The notes: generated from the sequence alone by a model not told the origin. A stretch of DNA of 52,912 bases from DATFXM01 sp035315885 (GCA_035315885.1 DATFXM010000159.1:1-52912), one strand, 5' to 3'; shown: positions 8,869-17,695, counted from the first letter of the stretch. Translations and numbers: made by a program.

Positions 8869-8942
8869 GTCCGGATGAGACTGCAGAGCTCCGTGGACTC
8901 TGGCAGGAAGTTTACATCCTGATTCTTGAAATCGACAAATCA

Positions 8943-8967
8943 GTGCTGAGTGCTGAGTCCTGAGTGT
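8943..8967. repeat. (GTGCTGA)n heptamer array
   Basis: About three copies of GTGCTGA/GTCCTGA lie between the kinase start and the composite palindrome. In one minus frame they read as RTQHSA, which creates a false N-terminal extension of the kinase. Confidence 0.75.
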
Positions 8968-9197
8968 CAATCCCGAACGTGTTGCAGATCAGAGCCCAGG
9001 GTTGCCGTCTGCGGCTACCCTGGGTCAGTCGCAAAAAAGATATCTAACCCTGAAGGGGTTGGAGAACGAATGCAGATATCAGTTTGTCAGACGACTTCTG
9101 CAACCCCTTCGGGGTTGGATCAAAAAAAATAACGCCTTACCCAGGGTAGCCCGCTGACGGCAACTCTGGGCTCTGTTCTGCAACCCCTTCGGGGTTG
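8968..9197. repeat. Composite nested palindrome, copy A (230 bp)
   Basis: Order of parts: a decayed AACCCCGAAGGGGTTG box, a GCCCAGGGTTGCCGT...GCTACCCTGGGT block, a second box, a spacer of about 35 bases, then the same parts in reverse orientation. The whole is one long inverted repeat built from smaller palindromes. Copies at 21499-21726 and 44613-44839 have the same order and nearly the same length. Box 1 is the most diverged part of this copy (TCCCGAACGTGTTG). Confidence 0.85.
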
Positions 9198-9342
9198 ACG
9201 CTCCGTTGGAGTTGGCCGTTCCAAATCCGCGCAAGCGAGCCGCGCACTGAATGCAACTGCTCGGGACTCTATGCTCAAGCTCATCCAGGTCTATTCGCAG
9301 GATGCAACGCGCTCAGGACTCTGTGTTCAAATCCATTCGGTC
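9198..9342. other. Short intergenic space, no feature seen
   Basis: The 145 bases between the palindrome and the end of the phosphatase gene show no ORF, hairpin with T-run or clear promoter. Confidence 0.5.
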
Positions 9343-11160
9343 TCACTCTGTACTTCTCATCGCTTCAGAGAGAACACGCCCTACCGAGTTGCTGGGCGCC
9401 TGAATCCCAAGAACCTGCGCCAGCGTGGGAGCAATGTCCGAAGGCGCTGCGCTCTGATAATAATGACCCGGCTTGAATGCCGATCCCATTATTATCAACG
9501 GCACATGCGTGTCATACGAGTAGGGTGAGCCGTGGGTGGCGGTGATCGGTATGTCGATCAGATAGTTGTAGGGTTGATAGACAACGATCACGTCGCCGCA
9601 ACGCTGGGGATAGTAGCCGTGCAACACCTTAGTCGCGATCGGATCATTGGCAGGGATCTCCCCCGACTCAAGCTGAGTTCGCGTGAAGTACCTCACAATC
9701 CCAGGCACCGACAACGCGGCGTCCCCCGCCAATCGCTCGATTTCTTCACGGCTCACTCCGTCCTGCTTGAGCGCCACTGGGTTGAAGTACAGATTCCCGT
9801 TTACGAATGCATCCCTGCCGGTGGTTGACCCTGTCGTGTACTTCGAGACGTAGTTGGCGCTCAAATTCTGAGAGTTGTTCCTCGTACCAAACCGAGCGGC
9901 GATCGCACGGTTTATTTCTTTCATAACATCCGTGCTCTGAATGCGTGCGCCCGGCAAATTCATGCTTGTCGAGTGTTCGGGAATCGGTGCAACACCGTGA
10001 TCGGCGGTGAAGACCACTATCGTGTTCTCCAGACCTACACGAGAATCGACGAAATCCAAAAGCTTCGCGATCTGACGATCGGTTCTGAGAGTGATGTCCA
10101 TCACTTCCTGGCTGTATGGCCCGAAGCGATGCCCGACGTAGTCGTTTGCAGAAAAGCTCACCGAGAGAATATCGGTGTCTGCATCATCCCCGATGTGTTC
10201 GTTCACGATCGCCTGTTCAGTGAATTCGAGCAGCACGTCGTTTGAGAACGGAGAGTAGTCCAGTCCCTCGTAGAAGTCGCGGCTTCCGGCTGCGATGGTA
10301 TGAGGGAAGGTGTTGCCGTCTTTGCTGTCAGGGCTGATGGTCTCCCAGAGTGGAGCATCCGGTCCAGCGCGCTTCAGGTATTCCTCTTCCGGCAACAACC
10401 GCTCCCAACGCGCGCCGAAGTAATCGTTTCCCCGCCGCGCGTCGTTGAACTTGACCACCCAGTCGGGTAGCTCGCGAAGATAGTAGTCGCTCGACACAAA
10501 CTTTCCTGTCTGAGAGTTCCACCAGTAGGCGGCGTTCGCTCGGCGTCCTGCGGGCAGAATCGCTGACCGGTCTTTGATCGAGATGCCTATCACCTTGGAT
10601 CGATCATTAGTCGCGACCCGAAGCTCGTCTCCGAGTGTCGATGCAAGGAGCCGGCGTGGGCTCGCGGACTTCTCGTTTCCCTGGCCGTTGCCGTCAAGCA
10701 GACGAGTATTCGAGTCGGAAACGCTCGTGATACTCGCGCCCGTTTCGCGATCAAACCATTCGTTGGCGATGATTCCTGTTTCAGAGGGCCACGCGCCGGT
10801 CATCAGGGTCGCGTGTCCCGGGGCGGTATAGGTGGGAGTGTGCTGATAGTTCGCGTCGGTCCAGAAGGCGCCATTGCGCATCAGCCGCGCGAATCCGTTA
10901 TCTACAAACAAATCCCCGAACCTGTCGAGATAGTCGTAACGGAGTTGATCTACGACTATCAATAGGACAAGTCGAGGCCTCTTTTGAGGGGCGATGGCCG
11001 AGGAACAACCGGCCTGCACAAACGCAGTGCAAGCGAGCAGCAGGCATAGAAGCTTCGCTAAGCCGGAAGTCCGAGCTTCAACCCAACGACGCGAGGACGC
11101 AGAGTGGCAATCGCCCTTCGCGCCTTCGCGTCTTTGCGTTGAAGACTCAGAACTCGGCAC
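9343..11160 (-). CDS. PafA-like alkaline phosphatase, predicted lipoprotein
   Basis: The product cleaves phosphate monoesters outside the cytoplasm. It belongs to the alkaline-phosphatase superfamily with a Thr nucleophile. Visible residues: metal Asp71 (VVDQLR), nucleophile Thr112 in TYTAPGHATLMTG, a KDR triad-like KxR at 196-198 as in PafA, Asp340 and His344 (SANDYVGH), Asp387-His388 (TADHG) and a late His in DTHVPLIIMG. The hydrophobic run LAKLLCLLLACTAFVQAG ends in Cys52, a lipobox. The start is uncertain: the only in-frame start is GTG 11160, which lies in repeat DNA, so about the first 30 residues are repeat-derived. It begins 12 bases after the porin stop, so the two are probably co-transcribed. 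The neighbours argue for phosphate scavenging. Confidence 0.88.
   Translation of the reverse strand: MPSSESSTQRREGAKGDCHSASSRRWVEARTSGLAKLLCLLLACTAFVQAGCSSAIAPQKRPRLVLLIVVDQLRYDYLDRFGDLFVDNGFARLMRNGAFWTDANYQHTPTYTAPGHATLMTGAWPSETGIIANEWFDRETGASITSVSDSNTRLLDGNGQGNEKSASPRRLLASTLGDELRVATNDRSKVIGISIKDRSAILPAGRRANAAYWWNSQTGKFVSSDYYLRELPDWVVKFNDARRGNDYFGARWERLLPEEEYLKRAGPDAPLWETISPDSKDGNTFPHTIAAGSRDFYEGLDYSPFSNDVLLEFTEQAIVNEHIGDDADTDILSVSFSANDYVGHRFGPYSQEVMDITLRTDRQIAKLLDFVDSRVGLENTIVVFTADHGVAPIPEHSTSMNLPGARIQSTDVMKEINRAIAARFGTRNNSQNLSANYVSKYTTGSTTGRDAFVNGNLYFNPVALKQDGVSREEIERLAGDAALSVPGIVRYFTRTQLESGEIPANDPIATKVLHGYYPQRCGDVIVVYQPYNYLIDIPITATHGSPYSYDTHVPLIIMGSAFKPGHYYQSAAPSDIAPTLAQVLGIQAPSNSVGRVLSEAMRSTE
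11087..11143. repeat. Inverted CGAAG/CGCAAAG-type repeat inside the 5' end of the phosphatase gene
   Basis: Arms CCAACGACGCGAGGACGCAG and CTTCGCGCCTTCGCGTCTTT-GCGTTG face each other. The family also occurs near 1.2 and 2.0 kb. It lies between the apparent GTG start and the signal peptide of the phosphatase. Confidence 0.65.
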
Positions 11161-11172
11161 TCACCACTCGTC

Positions 11173-12756
11173 TTAGAACTTATAGATCACGTCGAACTGC
11201 ATTCGGCTAAGGTACCGGTTGATTCCCGTCGTGGTGACCGGGTTCGCCCTTTGTGAGAACAAGCCAGTCCACTGAACGATCACGTTGTTTGCGATTGTGT
11301 AAGCAACGGTCGGCATGTGAGCTCGGCTGTTCGAACCAAGAATATCACTGAAGTTGAACGGCACCAAGACCGCGTCCTGTTCGATTCGGGTGTAGTAGTA
11401 ACCAAACAGCCAGTCGCCCTTCTCTTTGCTTTGTCCAACCGAAATTCCAGGCCAATAGCCGTTCTTCTCGTTCCGAATGCGAGACGACATATTGTGGACA
11501 TAGTCGAAGGTGAAGGTGACCGGGAACCTACCCGAGGCTTGCCACGTCACGTTGCCGAGCACATCCAGCAAGTTGAAACTGGCAAGGAAGCCGATCGGCT
11601 GTCCGGCGGCGTTTCTGACGATCCGGTTTGTTGTTCCCAGCGCGCCGTTCTGGCCGCCAGTTACTGCCGCGCCGTTCTGAATTCCACCGTTGACCTGCGT
11701 CGTAGCTGCTCCCAGTATGCCGACGATCTGGTCTACGTGATTCCACGAGTAGTAGCCCACGTTGAAATTACCCGAAACCTTGGGAGTGAACTGCCAGTCG
11801 GTTTGAGCCTGACCTCCGAAGAGAACGCCGTCCTTCCCAGCCGAGACTTCATTGAAGGGCAACTGGAACGCAACAAATTTGATCTGTCTCAGCGGAGTCT
11901 TAGTCTTGAAGTAAACCGCTTCGGATGCGCCTTCGACGTTGATGTCATCGTCCCACACCATTTGGGTGCGACGGAACGTTGGGTCGAACTTGCCTGCTAT
12001 GAACTGCACACCCACCTTATCACCGCGCGAGTCAAACCTGATGAACGCGCGTTCCAACGCAAACGGTTTTCGTTCGAACGCATCGGTCATCGTCTGGTTT
12101 GTGGTGATGGGATCGGTGAAGATTCCGGTGGCAACCTTCAGGCCCCAGTCGAAGTGTTTGTCCAGGACTCCGTCCAGTGCCAGTCGAGCTCTGATTCGCA
12201 GCCGGTACCGGCCAGGCGGTTCGGTAGCAGCGTCGAAGCCTTGATTGTCGAACGTCTCGGCCCTGAACCGAATATCGCCGCTGAAGCGAATCGAACCGAA
12301 TTTCTTATAGAGTTCGTCAAAGCGCTTCTGGTTGTCGGCTTGTGCGTCCGTTTTCGGCGGCTGGCCCTGGCTGGACGCCACCGGGGATGAAGCGTTTGCG
12401 GAATCCGCGTTCGCAGTAGTTTCCGCGGCTGGTACTGGCTCGAGTTGCCGCTTGTTCACTACTTCGCGAAGCGCCTGAATCTCGCGTTGCTGGCGTTCGA
12501 TGACGTCTTCGAGGGCTTTGAGTCGATCCTCTACGTTTGGTGCTTCGTCTTTCTTAGCCGGGGTCTTAGGGCTGCCAGCAGAGTCTTCCTTTGAATCGGT
12601 CTTGCCGGAATCCTTATTCGCGGCATTATCGCTGGAAGCTGAAGCAGCCCGCCTATCGTCGCCGGCTGTGCGCGCGAGCGCGTAGTTCGCATTAATACAG
12701 ATGCAAAGAAGGTAGACCAGAGTAAGGCAAAGCATCGCCGTCAGTCTATTTCTCAT
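11173..12756 (-). CDS. Putative outer-membrane porin, candidate phosphate porin
   Basis: The 527-residue product has a signal peptide (1-28, ending NYALA), a charged low-complexity stretch, a short coiled coil (about 72-100, with RLKALEDVIERQQREIQAL), then a beta-barrel rich in alternating aromatic residues and ending in YKF. A terminal Phe is the usual outer-membrane barrel signal. The layout (coiled coil, then barrel) fits the putative porin family Porin_5. Substrate is not shown by sequence; its place between phoU and the alkaline phosphatase suggests phosphate or organophosphate, as for OprP/OprO. ATG 12756 is fixed by AAGGAG 8 bases upstream; the longer open frame to 12858 is not needed. 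The 5' leader of over 300 bases holds a strong hairpin. Confidence 0.85.
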   Translation of the reverse strand: MRNRLTAMLCLTLVYLLCICINANYALARTAGDDRRAASASSDNAANKDSGKTDSKEDSAGSPKTPAKKDEAPNVEDRLKALEDVIERQQREIQALREVVNKRQLEPVPAAETTANADSANASSPVASSQGQPPKTDAQADNQKRFDELYKKFGSIRFSGDIRFRAETFDNQGFDAATEPPGRYRLRIRARLALDGVLDKHFDWGLKVATGIFTDPITTNQTMTDAFERKPFALERAFIRFDSRGDKVGVQFIAGKFDPTFRRTQMVWDDDINVEGASEAVYFKTKTPLRQIKFVAFQLPFNEVSAGKDGVLFGGQAQTDWQFTPKVSGNFNVGYYSWNHVDQIVGILGAATTQVNGGIQNGAAVTGGQNGALGTTNRIVRNAAGQPIGFLASFNLLDVLGNVTWQASGRFPVTFTFDYVHNMSSRIRNEKNGYWPGISVGQSKEKGDWLFGYYYTRIEQDAVLVPFNFSDILGSNSRAHMPTVAYTIANNVIVQWTGLFSQRANPVTTTGINRYLSRMQFDVIYKF

Positions 12757-12850
12757 TGAGTTCTCCTTGTGAACAGAAGGTTCGTAAGACTCGGGTCCTG
12801 GGAATACTGGCCACCGGGTCCTTACGGTGGAGCTGGAAGTTCGGTGCGGT

Positions 12851-12898
12851 CTCCCCAAGGCGCGGACACCTACGTTCCCGCGCCGCCTTTCTGGGGAG
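12851..12898 (-). other. Structured leader hairpin upstream of the porin gene
   Basis: Outer arms CTCCCCA (12851-12857) and TGGGGAG (12892-12898) enclose inner arms GGCGCGG (12859-12865) and CCGCGCC (12878-12884), with a 12-base loop. A 7-base asymmetric bulge lies on one side. It sits about 95-142 bases before the porin start. No T-run follows, so it is not a normal terminator. I recognise no riboswitch class. Confidence 0.5.
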
Positions 12899-13084
12899 GA
12901 CTACCCGGGGAGCCATAATCCGAGAGCGTGAATTATCAGCCAATAACTTGAACACGCTGTTATCGGCACGTTTCAACGATGTAAATTCCCCGGCTCACAA
13001 CGGTAGTTTTCCTGACTGCGGATGCCTCAGGTACGCCGCCGGTTGAATCAAAGTAAAACGGTTTCTAACAGCGGAAGAGACTAC

Positions 13085-13744
13085 TTACCACACACGATGC
13101 TTGATGACCTGGCCGCGCGCCACATACGTGACCTGTTCGCAGACGTTGGTCGCGTAGTCGGCGATGCGCTCGAGATGCTTTATGACATAGAGCCATCGCG
13201 CTCCCCGGCCTACAATTCCCGGCTCGCTGCCCATACGCATGATGATCTCGTTGTAGCACTCATCATAAAGGCCGTCTACCTGGTCATCGCGTTCAATGAC
13301 GGCTCGAGCCTTGTCCGGTTCTCCCTCGATGAATGCATCCAGCGCGTCGACTAGAATCTCTTGAACAATGGTGCCCATCCGGTACGGGTCGTCTCCGAAG
13401 TTGAGCGGAGGTTCTTCGTTGAGCGCCAGAGCGTGCTTGGCGATGTTGACCGCGTGATCTGCGATTCGTTCAATCATCGGCGCGGTGCGGGCTACGGACA
13501 CAACAAAGCGCAGATCGGATGCCGCCGGTTGCTTCAGCACCAGAATGTCTACACACATCTGGTCGATTTCCAGCTCCATCTGATCGATGATGTCATCTTC
13601 TCGAATGACCCGGTCGGCGAGATCCGTATTGCGTTCGCCGAGCGCTCGCATTGCGAGCATTATCGCCTTCTCGCACGCACCACCCATCAACATCAGCCGG
13701 TCTCGAAGCCGGTTAACGTCGTCTTGGATCAATCGTCTTTGCAT
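13085..13744 (-). CDS. phoU: Phosphate transport system regulator PhoU (first copy)
   Basis: PhoU links PstSCAB activity to PhoR, keeping the Pho regulon off when phosphate is ample. The 219-residue product has both PhoU helical repeats, each with an acidic metal-binding motif: EDDIIDQMELEIDQ and ERDDQVDGLYDE. It ends KHRVW. It starts 20 bases after pstB with AGGA before ATG 13744. A TTG at 13771 overlapping the pstB stop would add 9 residues; these partly resemble the residues before the matching Met in the second PhoU, so that start is possible. A second, closely similar copy lies at 24324-25040. The gene is last in pstSCAB-phoU. Confidence 0.95.
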   Translation of the reverse strand: MQRRLIQDDVNRLRDRLMLMGGACEKAIMLAMRALGERNTDLADRVIREDDIIDQMELEIDQMCVDILVLKQPAASDLRFVVSVARTAPMIERIADHAVNIAKHALALNEEPPLNFGDDPYRMGTIVQEILVDALDAFIEGEPDKARAVIERDDQVDGLYDECYNEIIMRMGSEPGIVGRGARWLYVIKHLERIADYATNVCEQVTYVARGQVIKHRVW

Positions 13745-13763
13745 TGGTTCTATCCTGAATGGA

Positions 13764-14684
13764 TCATCCAAAGCGGCCGGTGATGTAGTCTTCAGTCGTC
13801 TGGTTATCCGGCTTTGTAAACATCTTCTCGGTCTGATTGAACTCAATCAGCTCGCCTAGCCAGAAGAACGCGGTCTGATCGGAGACGCGCGCTGCCTGCT
13901 GCATGTTGTGCGTTACGATTACAATCGTGTATCTCTCTTTGAGCTCAACTATCAACTCTTCGATTCTCTGCGTTGCGATAGGGTCAAGCGCCGAGCAGGG
14001 CTCGTCCATCAGCAGGACTTCCGGTTCTACCGCCAGAGCGCGCGCGATACACAAGCGCTGCTGTTGCCCGCCGGACAACCCGAACGCTGACTCCTTCAAT
14101 CGATCCTTGACCTCATCCCAAAGCGCCGCGCCTCGCAAGCTGGATTCGATCCGAGCCGATAACTCGGACTTGCTCTTCGTGAGTCCGTTGATCTTGAGCC
14201 CATAGGCTACGTTGTCAAAGATCGACCGCGGGAATGGATTCGATTTCTGAAACACCATCCCGATGTAACGCCTCAGACTCACAACGTCGGTGCCGGGCGC
14301 ATAGATGTCCTTGCCGTCGAGTTCAATCTTTCCTTCAACGCGAACTGCAGGAATGATGTCGTTCATCCGGTTCAATGTGCGTAGCAGCGTGGACTTTCCG
14401 CAGCCCGACGGCCCGATGAATGCCGTCACCTGCCGCTCCGGTATCTCGAGAGAGATATCGTGCAGCGCGTGCGACTTTCCGTAGAAAAAGTTGAGGTCTT
14501 TCACGGACATCTTGGGCGTGGTAACCGCCTCGCCGCCGTGCTCGCCCGCTCGTTTGACCTCGATGCGCGGAGCCGCCGATTCGACGCGCGTCGTGGATTC
14601 GCTTTTTTCCTCAACCAGTCTCTGCGTTTGCATATCTTCCTCGCTCTGTTCGGAACTTGGATGGCCGCTCATAATTGTCGTCAT
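13764..14684 (-). CDS. pstB: Phosphate ABC transporter ATP-binding protein PstB
   Basis: PstB is the ATPase of the high-affinity phosphate importer, acting on the inner face of the membrane. It has Walker A GPSGCGKST (91-99), Q-loop VFQKSNPFPRSI (143-154), signature LSGGQQQR (202-209), Walker B LLMDEP (223-228) and the PstB hallmark CSALDPIAT after it. The product has 306 residues, about 55 longer than usual because of a charged N-terminal extension (many Glu, Ser, Arg). Start ATG 14684 overlaps the pstA stop as ATGA, which argues for the long form. Met59 (14510) would give the usual size but lacks a ribosome-binding site. Confidence 0.95.
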   Translation of the reverse strand: MTTIMSGHPSSEQSEEDMQTQRLVEEKSESTTRVESAAPRIEVKRAGEHGGEAVTTPKMSVKDLNFFYGKSHALHDISLEIPERQVTAFIGPSGCGKSTLLRTLNRMNDIIPAVRVEGKIELDGKDIYAPGTDVVSLRRYIGMVFQKSNPFPRSIFDNVAYGLKINGLTKSKSELSARIESSLRGAALWDEVKDRLKESAFGLSGGQQQRLCIARALAVEPEVLLMDEPCSALDPIATQRIEELIVELKERYTIVIVTHNMQQAARVSDQTAFFWLGELIEFNQTEKMFTKPDNQTTEDYITGRFG

Positions 14685-15520
14685 TGGGCGTAACGATTTC
14701 GCGTGATCACCCTTACCGCGATGTTGAGGATCAAGATCATGGCGACAAGCACCAACGTTGCTGCCCACGCCAGTTGATGCCACTCTTCGTACGGCGATCC
14801 CGCGTAGTAATAAATCTGATAAGTGAGCGAGGCCATCTGGCCATTCAGATTCGTGCTCAGATAGTTCAAGCTCAAAGCAGTGAACAACAACGGCGCGGTC
14901 TCACCCGCGATTCGCGCGATGGCCAGCATCCCGCCCGTCGCCACGCCCCCCATTGCAGTTCGCAACACTACTCCAACCGTCACCCTCCACCTTGGGGCAC
15001 CAAGCGCAAGACCCGCCTCGCGCAGGCTCTGCGGCACCAGCCGGATCATCTCTTCAGTAGTGCGCGCAACGATCGGCATCATCATGATCCCTAGCGCCAC
15101 GCCTCCGGCCCACGCCGAGAAGTGCTGCATCGGCTTGACCATCATCGTCCAGACAAACACGCCGACAACGATGGATGGAACGCCGGTTAGCGTGTCAATA
15201 AGGAATCTCAACGCCTGGCCAAACCTGTTAGAGCCGAACTCTGCAAGGTAGACTCCGGCCAGAATCCCGACAGGCATTCCGAAAAGCGTTCCGAGGCCTA
15301 CCAGGATTATCGTCCCAACGATGGCGTTGGCGATTCCAATGTTCTCCTCGCCGACGGGCTTCGGATCGTTGATGAAGAAGCCGATGTTTATATGAGACAG
15401 GCCACCCGCAACGATGTAGCCAAGAATGATGAACAACGCTAAGACCGCGAAGGCTGCGCACGCCGCCGTGAGCGCGGTCATCAGACGATCGATAGCCTTC
15501 CGGCGGACCAGATTAGACAT
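14681..15520 (-). CDS. pstA: Phosphate ABC transporter permease PstA
   Basis: PstA is one of two membrane subunits of the phosphate importer. The 279-residue product shows about six membrane helices. The coupling loop EEMIRLVPQSLREAGLALGAPRW contacts PstB and matches the EAA motif of binding-protein-dependent permeases. Start ATG 15520 overlaps the last 8 bases of pstC, and its stop overlaps pstB by 4 bases, so the three genes are translationally coupled. Confidence 0.95.
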   Translation of the reverse strand: MSNLVRRKAIDRLMTALTAACAAFAVLALFIILGYIVAGGLSHINIGFFINDPKPVGEENIGIANAIVGTIILVGLGTLFGMPVGILAGVYLAEFGSNRFGQALRFLIDTLTGVPSIVVGVFVWTMMVKPMQHFSAWAGGVALGIMMMPIVARTTEEMIRLVPQSLREAGLALGAPRWRVTVGVVLRTAMGGVATGGMLAIARIAGETAPLLFTALSLNYLSTNLNGQMASLTYQIYYYAGSPYEEWHQLAWAATLVLVAMILILNIAVRVITRNRYAQ

Positions 15521-16532
15521 GCGCCCCTCTCCCTTCTCCCCTCGTCACGCTCCAGACAAGTATCCGCGCAAACGCGTTGATTATGAACGTCACTACGAAA
15601 AGGATGAGGCCCAACTCGACAAGCGCCTGCAGGTACATCTGCGAAGTCGCTTCAGTGAACTCGTTGGCGATGGCAGACGCGATGGTGAATGATGGGTTGA
15701 ACAATGACAGCGATATTTCGGGCCTGTTGCCGATCACCATGGTAACCGCCATCGTCTCGCCAATTGCTCTTCCCAGACCCAGTATGATTGCCCCGCTGAT
15801 CCCGGACTTCGCGTTTTGCAACACGATCAGCGTTGCTTCCCACTTCGTCGCACCCAGAGCCAGTGACGCTTCCCGCTGTGTCGCGGGCACCGCGCGAAGT
15901 ACGTCCGTAGTCACCGCAGTGATGATCGGCACAATCATCACCGACAGGATCAGGCCGGCAGTCAGCAACCCCAGCCCGTTCTGATTGCCGCGAAACAGCG
16001 GCAGAAATCCAAGCACGCTTTGCAAGGGTGGGTAGATGTCATTGCGAAGGAGCGGGGCCAATACAAACATTCCCCACACTCCATAGACCACCGATGGAAT
16101 CGCCGCGAGAAGCTGAACTACAAACAGTATAGGGCTCGCCAGACGCTTTGGAGCCTTCTCCACCAGAAACACCGCGACCCCAATGCTGATAGGTACCGCG
16201 ATGAACAGCGAGATTAGCGAAGACACCGCCGTTCCGTAGATGAACGGCAAAGCCCCAAACTCTTCGTGGATAGGATCCCACGTTTGCCGCCATAGGAAAC
16301 TGAATCCGAACTTGCGAAACGGCAGCTCCGAGTTCAACGCCATCGAAATGATCATCAGAACGACCAGCCCTGCGATTCCCAAAGTGAAAAGCATGGTGGT
16401 CGACCTGAAGACCGTGTCTCCGATGCGAGGCAAACGGCGGCGCGCAGCCTCGCCGGCAGGCAGAGGCTGCGGTATTTGAGGGCCCAGGACCCCGGGGGTC
16501 CGGGGCCCTTCGTTTGTCATGCTAGCGCTCAT
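15513..16532 (-). CDS. pstC: Phosphate ABC transporter permease PstC
   Basis: PstC is the second membrane subunit of the phosphate importer. The 339-residue product has a Pro/Arg-rich cytoplasmic N-terminus of about 45 residues, then about six helices. The EAA loop TQREASLALGATKWEA and the PstC-typical RAIGETMAVTMVIGN are both present. The gene begins 27 bases after pstS. No clear SD precedes ATG 16532; ATG 16520 is an in-frame alternative. A very stable hairpin covers codons about 9-18, so translation of pstC may be damped compared with pstS. Confidence 0.95.
   Translation of the reverse strand: MSASMTNEGPRTPGVLGPQIPQPLPAGEAARRRLPRIGDTVFRSTTMLFTLGIAGLVVLMIISMALNSELPFRKFGFSFLWRQTWDPIHEEFGALPFIYGTAVSSLISLFIAVPISIGVAVFLVEKAPKRLASPILFVVQLLAAIPSVVYGVWGMFVLAPLLRNDIYPPLQSVLGFLPLFRGNQNGLGLLTAGLILSVMIVPIITAVTTDVLRAVPATQREASLALGATKWEATLIVLQNAKSGISGAIILGLGRAIGETMAVTMVIGNRPEISLSLFNPSFTIASAIANEFTEATSQMYLQALVELGLILFVVTFIINAFARILVWSVTRGEGRGAHV
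16480..16508 (-). other. GC-rich hairpin at the beginning of pstC
   Basis: On the mRNA strand GGGCCC-c-GGACCC pairs with GGGTCC-t-GGGCCC around a 3-base loop. This makes 12 pairs with one mismatch, centred about 38 bases after the pstC start. It may protect pstS mRNA from 3' decay or slow pstC translation, so that more binding protein than permease is made. That role is inference. Confidence 0.5.
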
Positions 16533-16559
16533 TGTGTTTTTATTGGGCGGGCCAGTTAA

Positions 16560-17645
16560 CTAACTTTGAAGCGGCTTGCCCTGGTAGGTAATTGATTTGA
16601 TCTTCTGCTCGGCCTTTGTCACGACCTCCGGCGGCAATGGAGCGTAGACCAATTCCTTAGCCATGTGCTCGCCATCGTGAATCGCCCACCAAAGGAACTT
16701 CACGAGGGCACGACCCTTCGCTTCATCCGGTTGTTCCTTGTAGACGAGGAAATAAGTGAACGACGCGATGGGATAAGCGTCCTTGCCTGGAGGATTGGTG
16801 ATCGAAACTCGCAAGTCCTCCGGGATCTGGCCCGAGGCCGCAGCAGCCGCAGCGGTTATCGAGTCGAGCGAAGGCTTCACGAATTCCCCAGCCGAATTCT
16901 TTACGACTGCCACTGAAAGCTTGTTTTGCTCGGCGTAGATCAGCTCTACGTAACCAATCGAATTGGGCGTCTGCTTGACCTGTCCGGTCACGCCTTCATT
17001 ACCCTTGGCTCCAATCCCGACCGGCCAGTTGGGCGAAGTTCCGGTACCAACCTTGTCTTTCCACTCCGTACTGACCTTCGAAAGATAGTCAGTCCATACA
17101 TAGCTGGTCCCGCTTCCATCCGAGCGATGGACTACAGTGATTTCCTTGTCAGGAAGACTCACCCCGGCATTTGTGGCAGTTATGGCCGGATCATTCCACT
17201 TCTTCACTGTGCCAAGGAACACTCCGGCGATTGCCTCAGACGTGAGCTTCAGCTCGGCGCTGACTCCGGGGATGTTGTAGGTCACAACCACCGCGCCTAG
17301 CACGGTGGGGATGTGTAGCACCTCACCAGGCGCAGCCTTGAGCTGTTCATCTTTCATCGGCGCATCTGACCCGCCGAAATCTACCGTCTTTGCGGTTATC
17401 TGATTGATCCCCGCGCCCGAACCGACCGATTGATAGTCGAACTTCGAGCTTGGCGTGATCTTGTTGTACTCGCTGAACCATTTCTGATAGAGGGGCGCCG
17501 GGAAAGTTGCGCCCGCACCTTGCAGCTTGATTTCGGAACCCGCGCCAGGGCCGCTGGAACTGCCGCATCCCGCAAGCGGCATTAGAGACAATGCGACTAT
17601 AGCCAGCGCTGTAAGGGAGCGCGCCGCCTTACTATTGGTATTCAT
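16560..17645 (-). CDS. pstS: Phosphate-binding lipoprotein PstS
   Basis: PstS captures phosphate outside the inner membrane and hands it to PstCAB. The 361-residue product has a lipoprotein signal ending LMPLAGC, then the PstS signature QGAGATFPAPLYQKW. The phosphate-contacting segments are VGSGAG, FGGSDAPM and HRSDGSGTSYVWTDYL. The start ATG 17645 has AGGAGG about 13 bases upstream. It is the first gene of pstSCAB-phoU and is preceded by a three-repeat Pho-type promoter at 17696-17750. Confidence 0.97.
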   Translation of the reverse strand: MNTNSKAARSLTALAIVALSLMPLAGCGSSSGPGAGSEIKLQGAGATFPAPLYQKWFSEYNKITPSSKFDYQSVGSGAGINQITAKTVDFGGSDAPMKDEQLKAAPGEVLHIPTVLGAVVVTYNIPGVSAELKLTSEAIAGVFLGTVKKWNDPAITATNAGVSLPDKEITVVHRSDGSGTSYVWTDYLSKVSTEWKDKVGTGTSPNWPVGIGAKGNEGVTGQVKQTPNSIGYVELIYAEQNKLSVAVVKNSAGEFVKPSLDSITAAAAAASGQIPEDLRVSITNPPGKDAYPIASFTYFLVYKEQPDEAKGRALVKFLWWAIHDGEHMAKELVYAPLPPEVVTKAEQKIKSITYQGKPLQS

Positions 17646-17695
17646 GGTTGTTTGACAGCCTCCTGCTGTAGGGGTGTTCTGAACTCCGAAGGGAA

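Noticed and set aside
8869..8970. N-terminal extension of the Ser/Thr kinase
   Set aside because: The extra codons are mostly translated heptamer repeat; the kinase domain begins right after Met at 8868.
8968..9197. Insertion sequence with terminal inverted repeats
   Set aside because: The element is only about 230 bp, has no transposase ORF and shows no clear target duplication.
11317..12390. Long plus-strand ORF (357 codons)
   Set aside because: It is antisense to the porin gene, which has a signal peptide, an ideal ribosome-binding site and a barrel C-terminus. The plus-strand product has no recognisable domain.
12851..12898. Known riboswitch
   Set aside because: The hairpin does not match any class I can recall, so it is reported only as an unassigned structured leader.
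12757..13084. Pho box before the porin gene
   Set aside because: Single TGTAAAT and CGTGAAT heptamers occur, but none has partners at 11-bp spacing or a -10 box 20 bp away.
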